DNA of 33,098 bases from Pseudomonadota bacterium (lineage in GTDB: Bacteria > Pseudomonadota > Gammaproteobacteria > Acidiferrobacterales > UBA6901), in contig JAJYEK010000032.1 in NCBI GenBank assembly GCA_021785795.1, forward strand, positions 1 through 33,098, read 5' to 3'. The first letter of the stretch is position 1; every line of letters starts with the position of its first letter. This document shows positions 8,801 through 16,035 of this stretch, in pieces. Below the pieces are notes generated by a model. It was given only the letters and a program-made list of their open reading frames with translations, searched no databases and was not told the DNA's origin. Made by a program: the position numbers and the translations under genes.

Positions 8801-8822
8801 CCGGGCCCGGCGCCGGGGCCGG
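8801..8822. terminator. GC palindrome between convergent glnB and bamD
   Basis: The 27-base gap between the stop codons contains the perfect palindrome CCCGGCGCCGGG (8806-8817) flanked by further G/C tracts. Its position between convergent genes suggests a shared transcript end, but no T-run follows on either strand. A factor-dependent role or chance in GC-rich DNA are both possible. Confidence 0.3.
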
Positions 8823-8827
8823 ATGCA

Positions 8828-9610
8828 TCATCCCTCAGGAAGCGTGCGGATCTGTTGGATGTAGCGGCTGCCCGGGAAGTTGAGTTCCAGTACCCGCAGG
8901 GTGTCGTTTGCGAGCTGCTTCATCCCCATTTTCTTGTAGGACATCGCCTGGATGCCGAGTGCCTCTTCGACCGCCGGAGTACGCTGGTAGCGCTCGATGA
9001 CGTATTTTGTCCGGTTCACAGCCGCGACGTAGGCCCCGCGCTTGAAGTAGAACTGCGCAATGTTGACCTGACTCCTGGCCATCAGATTGAGCAGATAGGC
9101 CATGCGCTTGCGACTGTCGGCCGTGTAGCGGCTGTTGGGAAAGCGCGTGACGACCGCGCGGAAGGCGTCGTAAGCATCCAACAGCCGTTTGGTGTCCCGC
9201 CGGGTGCGGCTGTGGCCGGTGAACAGGCTCGCGAGGGTGCTGCGGTGATAACGGAAATTCGCCAGGCCCTTGAGGTAATAGGCATAATCAACATACCGGT
9301 AGGTCGGATGAAGGCGGATGAACCGGTCCGCGGCATCAATGGCCTCGTTCGGGTGATTATTCTTATAATAGGCGTAGGCAATATCGATCTGCGCCTGTTC
9401 CGCGTAGGCTCCGTAGGGAAAGCGCGCATTGAGTGTTTGGAAGTTCTTGATCGCGCGCGTGTAGTCTCCGTGGTTGAGGGCGGACAATCCCGCCCTGTAG
9501 AAATGCTCTGCTGACCCGGCGCTTTGCGCAGGGCTCTTCAGGGTGGAGCAGCCAGCAAGGGCTGCAACGGCGACAAGGGCCGCGACGCGGCGCAGATTTA
9601 TGGACGGCAT
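8828..9610 (-). CDS. bamD: Outer membrane assembly lipoprotein BamD
   Basis: BamD is the essential TPR lipoprotein of the BAM complex that folds beta-barrels into the outer membrane from the periplasmic face. The 260-residue precursor has a signal sequence ending in the lipobox L18-A-G-C21, then helical TPR repeats: AEHFYRAGLSALNHGDYTRAIKNFQTL, ARFPYGAYAEQAQIDIAYAYY, RFIRLHPTYRYVDYAYYLKGLANF, DAYDAFRAVVTRFPNSRYTADSRKRM, and VIERYQRTPAVEEALGIQAMSYKKMG. Length and repeat order match BamD (YfiO/ComL). It is divergent from rluD, the conserved gammaproteobacterial arrangement. The ATG at 9610 overlaps the alternative rluD ATG at 9609 on the other strand, so promoters for both genes must lie in or near 9611-9683. 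Confidence 0.95.
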   Translation of the reverse strand: MPSINLRRVAALVAVAALAGCSTLKSPAQSAGSAEHFYRAGLSALNHGDYTRAIKNFQTLNARFPYGAYAEQAQIDIAYAYYKNNHPNEAIDAADRFIRLHPTYRYVDYAYYLKGLANFRYHRSTLASLFTGHSRTRRDTKRLLDAYDAFRAVVTRFPNSRYTADSRKRMAYLLNLMARSQVNIAQFYFKRGAYVAAVNRTKYVIERYQRTPAVEEALGIQAMSYKKMGMKQLANDTLRVLELNFPGSRYIQQIRTLPEG

Positions 9611-9683
9611 GATTTCAGGTCAGACTTTGGGTGACGCGAAGAATACTCCGAATCCCCCGGCACGAGAAGCCACAGCGGCATCG

Positions 9684-10673
9684 ATGGCTGCACCGGGGCA
9701 GACCGAGCTGTCGGTGCGCCTGCCGGCCGAGCACGCGGGGCGGCGTCTGGACCAGGTGCTCGCCGGCCTTCTCCCGGACTTTTCGCGTTCCCAGATCCAG
9801 AAATGGATCCGTTCCGGACTGGTGCAGGTGGACGCGGCGACGGCCCGTGCGCGCGACCGTGTCCGGGGCGGAGAGCAGGTCCGCATCACCGTGCAGCCGC
9901 CGGCAGGCGAACGCTGGGAGGCGCAGGGGATTCCGCTCGAGGTGATCTATGAGGACGACGAGCTGCTGGTAATCGACAAGCCGGCGGGGCTGGTGGTGCA
10001 TCCGGCCGCCGGCAACTGGGACGGGACCCTGCTCAACGCGCTCCTCAACTATGATTCGCGGCTGCAGCGCCTGCCGCGTGCGGGTATCGTGCACCGGCTC
10101 GACAAGGATACCTCCGGGTTGCTGGTCGTGGCGCGCACCGAACGCGCACGCCGTGACCTGACCGAGCAGCTCCGCCAGCGCAGCCTGAAAAGGGAATATC
10201 TGGCGGTCGTGTGCGGCATCGCGGTGGCGGGGGGGACAATCGACGCGCCGATCGGGCGCCACCGCGTGCATCGCACGCGCATGACCGTGAGCGAAGGGGG
10301 GCGGGAGGCCATCAGCCATTTCCGGGTGGAGGCCCGTTACCGGGCCCACAGTCTGCTGCGGGTCAGCCTCGAGTCCGGCCGCACGCACCAGATCCGGGTA
10401 CACATGGCTCACCACCGGTACCCGGTATTCGGGGATCCGGTGTACGGCGGCCGGCTGCACATCCCGCCGCTCAGCAGCGAGCAGTTTGCGGCGATGCTGC
10501 GCGCATTCCGGCGCCAGGCGCTGCATGCGGCGGGGCTCGCGGCAGTCCACCCCGGGAGTGGCGAAGTCATGCGCTGGTCGAGTCCCCTGCCCGGGGACAT
10601 GGCGGCGCTTATAAAGGCGCTGGAGGCGGATGTGCGGGCCCACGGTTCCGCCCGCGGGCACCGCCGTGGCTAG
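9684..10673 (+). CDS. rluD: 23S rRNA pseudouridine(1911/1915/1917) synthase RluD
   Basis: RluD isomerises uridines in helix 69 of 23S rRNA. The 329-residue product has an N-terminal S4 RNA-binding domain (RRLDQVLAGLLPDFSRSQIQKWI, residues ~20-60) and the RluA-type synthase domain with catalytic D140 in IVHRLDKDTSGLLV. LLVIDKPAGLVVHP, RTHQIRVHMAH and the downstream GDPVYGG are also family signatures. I chose the ATG at 9684 because it gives the common start and length (about 326 aa in E. coli). An upstream ATG at 9609 would add 25 residues and overlap the bamD start; no Shine-Dalgarno site decides it. The last eight bases overlap pgeF. Confidence 0.93.
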   Translation: MAAPGQTELSVRLPAEHAGRRLDQVLAGLLPDFSRSQIQKWIRSGLVQVDAATARARDRVRGGEQVRITVQPPAGERWEAQGIPLEVIYEDDELLVIDKPAGLVVHPAAGNWDGTLLNALLNYDSRLQRLPRAGIVHRLDKDTSGLLVVARTERARRDLTEQLRQRSLKREYLAVVCGIAVAGGTIDAPIGRHRVHRTRMTVSEGGREAISHFRVEARYRAHSLLRVSLESGRTHQIRVHMAHHRYPVFGDPVYGGRLHIPPLSSEQFAAMLRAFRRQALHAAGLAAVHPGSGEVMRWSSPLPGDMAALIKALEADVRAHGSARGHRRG

Positions 10674-11409
10674 TCTCGACGACTGTGTATCGGCGGAGTG
10701 GCCGGTCGCGCCCTGGGTGAGGGCATTCACCACGGTGCGCGGCGGCGGGTCTAGCCGGCATCCCTTCGACAGCTTCAATCTTGCCGGTCATGTCGGGGAC
10801 GATCCTCACGCGGTGGCGCGCAACCGCGAGCGGCTGCGCGCGGCGCTGCGGCTTCCGGCCGAGCCGGCCTGGCTCAAGCAGGTCCACGGTACGCAGGTCG
10901 TTCATGCGGCACAGGTGGACAAGGACGCCACGGCCGATGGCAGCTACGCGGACCGTCCCGGATTGGTCTGTGCAGTCCTCACCGCAGACTGCCTGCCGGT
11001 TTTCCTGTGCGACGCGGCGGGGACCCGGGTCGCGGTGCTGCATGCCGGCTGGCGAGGACTCGCGGCCGGCATCATCGAGCGCGGCATTGATGCGATGGCG
11101 CGGGCGCCGCAGGATCTCGTGGCCTGGCTGGGTCCTGCCATCGGGCCGACCGCCTTCGAGGTGGGGCCGGAGGTGCGGGAAGCCCTGGCCGGCGATGATG
11201 CGGACGCGCGCGCGCTGTTCACCGATGGCCGTGAGGACCGGCTGCTGGCCGATCTCTGCGGGCTGGCGCGCCTGCGCCTGCGGCGGGCCGGAGTAGCGGA
11301 GGTATACGGCGGAGGTCTATGCACCGTGACCGACCCGGCCAGATTTTACTCCTATCGTCGCGACGGGGCATGTGGCCGGATGGCATCGCTCATCTGGCTC
11401 GAGCGCTGA
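10666..11409 (+). CDS. pgeF: Peptidoglycan editing factor PgeF (YfiH/laccase-domain family)
   Basis: PgeF is a metal-binding enzyme of the DUF152 family that prevents L-Ser misincorporation in peptidoglycan precursors in E. coli; homologues are also described as purine nucleoside phosphorylases/adenosine deaminases. The 247-residue product carries the metal ligands H74 (KQVHGT), C109 (LTADCLPVF) and H126 (LHAGWRGL), plus WLGPAIGPTAFEVG and FYSYRRDG. I place the start at GTG 10666, which overlaps the rluD stop by eight bases and matches the family length. The frame runs open to an ATG at 10630, inside rluD, which I consider less likely. Tight overlap implies cotranscription and coupling with rluD, as is usual. 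Confidence 0.92.
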   Translation: MASLDDCVSAEWPVAPWVRAFTTVRGGGSSRHPFDSFNLAGHVGDDPHAVARNRERLRAALRLPAEPAWLKQVHGTQVVHAAQVDKDATADGSYADRPGLVCAVLTADCLPVFLCDAAGTRVAVLHAGWRGLAAGIIERGIDAMARAPQDLVAWLGPAIGPTAFEVGPEVREALAGDDADARALFTDGREDRLLADLCGLARLRLRRAGVAEVYGGGLCTVTDPARFYSYRRDGACGRMASLIWLER

Positions 11410-11474
11410 GGCCGCAGATGCAGTGCCACGGCGCCGACCCTGCCGTAGCGGGTGCGGCGGTGGATGTCTGATGT

Positions 11475-12746
11475 CTAGACCTTGATGGGCGGCAGATAGT
11501 TGTTGGCGTTGATGTTGTAGGCCCCGGCCGGCAGGACACGGCGTATCTCCGGCGCCGTGCCGGACGGATCCGGCCGGGCATGAAACAGATCGAGCACCAG
11601 GACGACCGGATGCGGGTGCTTGTTTTCGTCGAGCACCACTGCCACCTTCGGCCGCAGGCGGCGTTCTCGGTTCACCGTGATCACAACGCCTACGCTGCCG
11701 TTATTCAGCTCGACGATGCTGCCGATGGGATAGATGCCCATGCACTGGATGAACTGTTCCACCAATCCAGGATGGAAATCCCGGCCGCGTCCTTCGTAGA
11801 GCTTCTTCAGTGCATCGTAGGCGGAAAGCCCGCTGTGGTAGGCGCGGTCGCTGGTGATCGCGTCGTAGCAATCCACGACCGCTCCGATCAGGCCGAACAG
11901 GCCGATCTGGTCGCCGGTGATGCCGTTGACGTAGCCCGAACCGCTGTAGCGTTCGTGATGGCCCGCTGCCACCGCGATGGCTGCCGGCGCAATGCCGCGG
12001 GTGCTGTCGAGTATCTTCACCCCGAGCGGAACATGGCTCTTCATGATCTCGTACTCGCGGTCGGTGAGCCGGGCCGGTTTGTTCAGGATTTCGTTTGGCA
12101 CCCTGAGCTTGCCGATGTCGTGCAGCAAGGCGCCGGTACCGAGCACCTGGAGTTCCTCTTCCGACAGATCCAGGTGGCGGCCGAAGGTCAGCGCCAGGAT
12201 GCAGACGCGCAGGCTGTGCAGAGCGGTGTATTCATCCTTGTTCTTGAGCTGAGTCAGCCACACCAGCGCATCCGGATTGCGCACCACGCTTTCGACCATT
12301 CCGCCCACGGCCTGTTTGGCCCGCGGGGCGTCCAGGCTGTGTCCGAGGCGGACATCGTCCATGATCGAAAAAACGAGCTCCCGTGTAGTCGACACCAGCA
12401 CCTGTGCCGCACCGATTTCGTGCTCCAGGCTGACCTGGTCCCGGTAGCGGGGCGGGCCGCGGCGCGACGTGAATGCCGTGACAGGAATGGCGGCCTGGCC
12501 GGTCTCCTGCTTGCGAACCGCGGTGCGCGGTGTACCGGAGGCGGCGGCTTTAGGGGGCCGCGCGGGAGGTCTGCCTGAATCGTCCGCGATGTACACATAA
12601 CGGCACACGCTGCGCAGCTGTTCGAGTTCCTCGTCGCTACGGATCTCGAAGCCCTGGAACAGGAAGGAGGTTTCTACCCAGGGACGATCCAGCTCGCAGA
12701 CATACATGCCCTTGCGCAGTTGCTGAACGTCGATCTTGCGGTTCAT
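11475..12746 (-). CDS. HD-GYP domain protein with N-terminal DUF3391, degenerate GYP motif
   Basis: A 423-residue cytoplasmic protein. Residues 1-55 fit the DUF3391 domain (IDVQQLRKGMYVCELDRPW), followed by a low-complexity linker and an HD-GYP phosphodiesterase domain. Likely metal ligands are present: H177, H209-D210 (LLHDIGK), H238, H263-H264 and D295 (VVDCYDAITSDRAY). HD-GYP enzymes hydrolyse cyclic di-GMP. Here the signature HHExxDGxGYPxGL reads HHERYSGSGYVNGI: the Asp is Ser and the Pro of GYP is Val (271-273). Activity or specificity may therefore differ, though metal binding looks intact. It is convergent with pgeF and separated from nadC by about 170 bases. The C-terminal ~100 residues (VELNNGSVGVVITVNRERRLRP) are the extension usual in DUF3391 HD-GYP proteins. 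Confidence 0.9.
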   Translation of the reverse strand: MNRKIDVQQLRKGMYVCELDRPWVETSFLFQGFEIRSDEELEQLRSVCRYVYIADDSGRPPARPPKAAASGTPRTAVRKQETGQAAIPVTAFTSRRGPPRYRDQVSLEHEIGAAQVLVSTTRELVFSIMDDVRLGHSLDAPRAKQAVGGMVESVVRNPDALVWLTQLKNKDEYTALHSLRVCILALTFGRHLDLSEEELQVLGTGALLHDIGKLRVPNEILNKPARLTDREYEIMKSHVPLGVKILDSTRGIAPAAIAVAAGHHERYSGSGYVNGITGDQIGLFGLIGAVVDCYDAITSDRAYHSGLSAYDALKKLYEGRGRDFHPGLVEQFIQCMGIYPIGSIVELNNGSVGVVITVNRERRLRPKVAVVLDENKHPHPVVLVLDLFHARPDPSGTAPEIRRVLPAGAYNINANNYLPPIKV

Positions 12747-12918
12747 GGACAGATCCGTTCGATGCTACGTCATCGCAGGGATGCGCTTTGGGCGCAGCCC
12801 ATTTGCCGCTGTCGGCTGTTCTCGTCGGTCGGCACTGGACGTATCCAATTCTAGACCAGCCGGCGGCGTGGCTCCACCCGGCGGGGACGTGCGCCCTGCC
12901 GTGGGCAGCAGCCGTTTC

Positions 12919-13794
12919 TCAGGTCGGTTCGTCGAACCGCATGGACAGGTCGACCGATTGCGGACTCTTGGTGAGAATGCCGACCGAAATGTCGTTCACC
13001 CCGGTTTCGGCAATGGCCCGCACCGACTGCAGCGTGACCCCGCCCGATGCCTCGAGCCGTGCGCGGCCTGCGGTTTCGCGTACTGCTGCCCTTAGTCCAG
13101 CGACATCGAAATTGTCGAGGAGCAGCCGCTGCGCCCCGGCGGCCAGCGCCTCACGCAGCTGTTCCAGGGTTTCGACTTCGACTTCCACCGGCGTCCCCGG
13201 CGGGCAGAGCGCGCGTGCGTTGTGAATCGCGGCGCTGATCGAGCCCGCAGCAAGAATGTGGTTCTCCTTGATCAGGACGGCGTCGTACAGCCCCATGCGA
13301 TGGTTACTGCCGCCGCCGCAGCGGACAGCATATTTTTGGGCGTTGCGCAGCCCGGGGATGGTCTTGCGGGTATCCAGAATGCGTGCGCCGGTCGCACCAA
13401 CCGCCTCGACATAGCGGCGCACCAGGGTGGCGGTGCCGGAGAGCAACTGCAGAAAATTGAGCGCCGTCCGCTCGGCACTGAGCAATGCCCGGGCATGTCC
13501 TCGCAGCCGGCACAGCACCTGGTTGGCTTCGATGTCGTCGCCGTCGGACGCGGTCCAGGCAATCTCGACCCGGGGATCGAGCTGGCGGAATACCTCCTCG
13601 AACCATGGCGATCCGCACAGCACGGCCCGCTCGCGGCTGATGACATGGGCAGTGGCGATCGCTTCTGGGGAGATCAGCGCCGCCGTGAGGTCGCCGCTGC
13701 CCATGTCCTCGCGCAGTGCGCGGCGTGCGTCCTCGGACACGTCCGGCGGCGCAGGGGGCGGAAGCGGTCGATGTGCGGATGGTTTCCCGAGCAT
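12919..13794 (-). CDS. nadC: Nicotinate-nucleotide pyrophosphorylase (carboxylating)
   Basis: NadC converts quinolinate and PRPP to nicotinate mononucleotide in de novo NAD synthesis. The 291-residue product has the conserved substrate-binding stretch DTRKTIPGLR (141-150), YAVRCGGGSNHRMGLYDAVLIKENH, VEVEVETLEQ, LLLDNF and the C-terminal EASGGVTL and VNDISVG. The ATG at 13794 is preferred over one seven codons upstream, since the family usually begins with a short leader before the EDxGxGDLT motif (REDMGSGDLT, 28-37). No Shine-Dalgarno site is visible, and the 51 bases before the start are AT-rich only around TTAAAT. It follows the antiporter gene on the same strand. Confidence 0.95.
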   Translation of the reverse strand: MLGKPSAHRPLPPPAPPDVSEDARRALREDMGSGDLTAALISPEAIATAHVISRERAVLCGSPWFEEVFRQLDPRVEIAWTASDGDDIEANQVLCRLRGHARALLSAERTALNFLQLLSGTATLVRRYVEAVGATGARILDTRKTIPGLRNAQKYAVRCGGGSNHRMGLYDAVLIKENHILAAGSISAAIHNARALCPPGTPVEVEVETLEQLREALAAGAQRLLLDNFDVAGLRAAVRETAGRARLEASGGVTLQSVRAIAETGVNDISVGILTKSPQSVDLSMRFDEPT

Positions 13795-13845
13795 AGACTG
13801 GGTATTTAACCACAAAGCGGCGGCGCGGGGCCCCGATATGCCTGC

Positions 13846-15054
13846 TCAGGCGGGCAGGCGCGGCGCGTAGCGCGCGTAAAACCACTTCAGCGCGAACGGG
13901 GGCAGCAGGGTGGTCAGTGCGATCACCATGACCAGCGCCGCGGAAATGGTGCCGTCGAGTATCCCTGCGGACCGGCCGAGCGCCAGGAAGATGAGTCCCA
14001 CCTCGCCGCGCGGCACCATCGCCATTCCGACCGCGAGACGCGAAAGCGCGGGGCCGGGTATCAGGAAGCCCGCGGCGACCTTGCCGGCTATCGCCAGCGC
14101 GAACAGCGACAGGGCCAGGGCCCAGACGAACGGCGATGACCAGTCAATCGCGCGCAGGTTGAGGGACAATCCCACCATGACGAAGAAAATCGGCGCGAAC
14201 AGATGTACGATCGGCTGCATAGCCTGGTCGACGGCCGCGGAGAATCCGCTATCAGCAGCCGCGGCCGCCCGGGGTGATCTGCGAAACCGGCGTGACAATG
14301 CCAGTCCGGCGGCAAAGCCGCCGAGAAGCTGCGGTGCACCCACTTCGCGCGCGAGCCACGCGAAAAACAGGACCAGGGACACGACCGTGGCCGGAATGAG
14401 CCCGGGTATCTGGCTAACGCGGCTGAAGCGCTCTATGATTCCGGCGATCACCCCCGCCGCGATCGGGGCGAGCAGCAGGAACAGGACGACGAACAGCAGC
14501 ACCTTGCCCGCGGCGGCCAGGTCGACGTGTCCGGTGCGCGTCGTCTGGTACAGGAAGGCGAGCAGTACCACACCGAGGACGTCGTCGATCACCGCGGCTC
14601 CCAGTACGATCTGGGCCTCGCCGGTCGCGCTGCGCCGCAGGTCGGTGAGCATGCGCACGGTAATGCCGATGCTGGTGGCCGTGAGGGTGCCGCCGATGAA
14701 CAGGGCGGTGATCCGGCCCTGAGCGAACAGGTAGTGGCTGAGTGCGTAGCCGAACGCGAGGGGCATTGCGAATCCGGCGGTCGCGACAATGAATGGCTTC
14801 AGGCCGGTCTTGACCAGCCGCGGGACGTCGGTTCTGAGTCCGGTCTCGAACAGCAGCAGGACGATGCCGATATCGGACAGCAGTCGCAGATCGGCCGTGG
14901 GTCGCGCCCATCCGAGCAGACTCGGCCCGAGCAGAACGCCGGCCAGCAGCTCGCCGATCACCGCCGGCGCTCCGAGGCGTGCCGCGAGTTCACCGAGGAT
15001 GCGCGCGCCCAGCAGTATGGCAATCAGAACGAGAAAAAAGGCCTGAACTTGCAT
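13846..15054 (-). CDS. CPA2-family Na+/H+ (cation:proton) antiporter
   Basis: A 402-residue inner-membrane protein with about 12-13 hydrophobic segments and no RCK/TrkA domain at the C-terminus. The N-terminus (LGAPAVIGELLAGVLLGPSLLGW) and GLRTDVPRL are typical of the monovalent cation:proton antiporter-2 family. AVIDDVLGVVLLAFL places two aspartates at D157-D158, the paired acidic residues characteristic of electrogenic Na+/H+ antiporters of the NapA type, where they lie at almost the same positions. MVPRGEVGLIF near the C-terminus is another family signature. Na+ rather than K+ is inferred from the Asp pair. It lies upstream of nadC and divergent from the acyltransferase gene. Confidence 0.9.
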   Translation of the reverse strand: MQVQAFFLVLIAILLGARILGELAARLGAPAVIGELLAGVLLGPSLLGWARPTADLRLLSDIGIVLLLFETGLRTDVPRLVKTGLKPFIVATAGFAMPLAFGYALSHYLFAQGRITALFIGGTLTATSIGITVRMLTDLRRSATGEAQIVLGAAVIDDVLGVVLLAFLYQTTRTGHVDLAAAGKVLLFVVLFLLLAPIAAGVIAGIIERFSRVSQIPGLIPATVVSLVLFFAWLAREVGAPQLLGGFAAGLALSRRFRRSPRAAAAADSGFSAAVDQAMQPIVHLFAPIFFVMVGLSLNLRAIDWSSPFVWALALSLFALAIAGKVAAGFLIPGPALSRLAVGMAMVPRGEVGLIFLALGRSAGILDGTISAALVMVIALTTLLPPFALKWFYARYAPRLPA

Positions 15055-15173
15055 CGAGTGCTCGCGTCGCAGTCACGGGCGAGAACCGCCCGCCGGTGCC
15101 ACGAGTGTAGCGGATGTGCCGCTGCGCAGCGAGCGTGCAGGCGGGCCGGGTCTGCCGGTCCGGTGCGGGCCCG

Positions 15174-15866
15174 ATGGCACTGAGCCTGCTGCCGGCGGCA
15201 GCCGTGGGCGCTGGTCTCGCGGCAGCGGCCTGGGGGTGGCGCCGCTTCATGCGGCAACTCGTTTCGGCCCAGCGGGCCGAATGGGGAAGCGCATGGCTCA
15301 ACCGGCTGGACGGACTCAATCGCATCTGGTGCCGCCGGTTTCACCGCCTGCAGGGCACAGAGATCGAACTCCCCCCGGCCGGGCCGGCGCTGGTGGTCGC
15401 CAATCATGTATCCGGACTCGATCCGCTGCTGATGGTAGCGGCCAGCCGCAGACCGTTACGGTTCCTGATCGCGCGGGAGGAGTACGAGCGGCCCGGTCTG
15501 CGCTGGCTGTTCGCGGCAATGGGTTGCATTCCGGTCAGGCGCGACCGCAATCCGCGGGCGGCGCTGGCGGCAGCCCGCAGTGCGCTTGAGCGCGGGGAAG
15601 TCGTCGCGCTGTTTCCGCAGGGCCGGATACACCTCGACCACGAACCGGCGGCACCTTTGAAACGCGGAATCGCGTATCTGGCGCGTGCCAGCGGTGCGCC
15701 GGTGATCCCGGTGCGGATCGAAGGCATACGCGGTGCCGGCCGCACGGTTTCGGCGGTGTTTCTGCGCAGCCGTGCGCGTCTGCGGCATTTTCCGCCGTTG
15801 CACTTGCGGGACGGCGATACAGACCGCTTCCTGCGGCGGTTGCAATCACTGATCACGGGCCGATGA
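15174..15866 (+). CDS. PlsC-like 1-acyl-sn-glycerol-3-phosphate acyltransferase family protein
   Basis: A 230-residue membrane-associated acyltransferase with one N-terminal hydrophobic segment (residues 2-20). Block I is NHVSGLD (77-83), the His-Asp catalytic pair of the NHx4D motif. Block II is near MGCIPVRRD (117-125), block III FPQGRIH (147-153), and block IV GAPVIPVRIEG. In the family block III is normally FPEG; here Glu is replaced by Gln, a residue involved in glycerophosphate binding in PlsC, so the acceptor may differ. The ATG at 15174 is preferred because it starts the hydrophobic segment; the open frame begins at 15114. It is divergent from the antiporter and upstream of clpB. Substrate not predictable. 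Confidence 0.82.
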   Translation: MALSLLPAAAVGAGLAAAAWGWRRFMRQLVSAQRAEWGSAWLNRLDGLNRIWCRRFHRLQGTEIELPPAGPALVVANHVSGLDPLLMVAASRRPLRFLIAREEYERPGLRWLFAAMGCIPVRRDRNPRAALAAARSALERGEVVALFPQGRIHLDHEPAAPLKRGIAYLARASGAPVIPVRIEGIRGAGRTVSAVFLRSRARLRHFPPLHLRDGDTDRFLRRLQSLITGR

Positions 15867-15968
15867 GCGCCGCCGCGCCCGGGCCCGGCCTACGGGCCTC
15901 AGCCACGGCTCCCGGAGCCGGTCGCTGCCGGTTCGCGGCAGTGCCCGTGCGGATATCAGCCGGGATTG

Positions 15969-15997
15969 CTTGAAAATGCCCGGGTGCCGCCCCATTG
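15969..15997 (+). promoter_or_regulatory. Sigma-32 heat-shock promoter of clpB
   Basis: CTTGAAA (15969-15975) and CCCCATTG (15990-15997) are separated by 14 bases. These match the sigma-32 (RpoH) -35 CTTGAAA exactly and the -10 CCCCATnT closely. Transcription would begin near 16004, leaving a leader of about 30 bases before the clpB ATG. The position upstream of clpB, a classic RpoH regulon member, makes this the best-supported promoter in the window. Confidence 0.88.
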
Positions 15998-16035
15998 ACA
16001 TCCCATAACGCACGACCTGGCGAGAGACATTTCCG

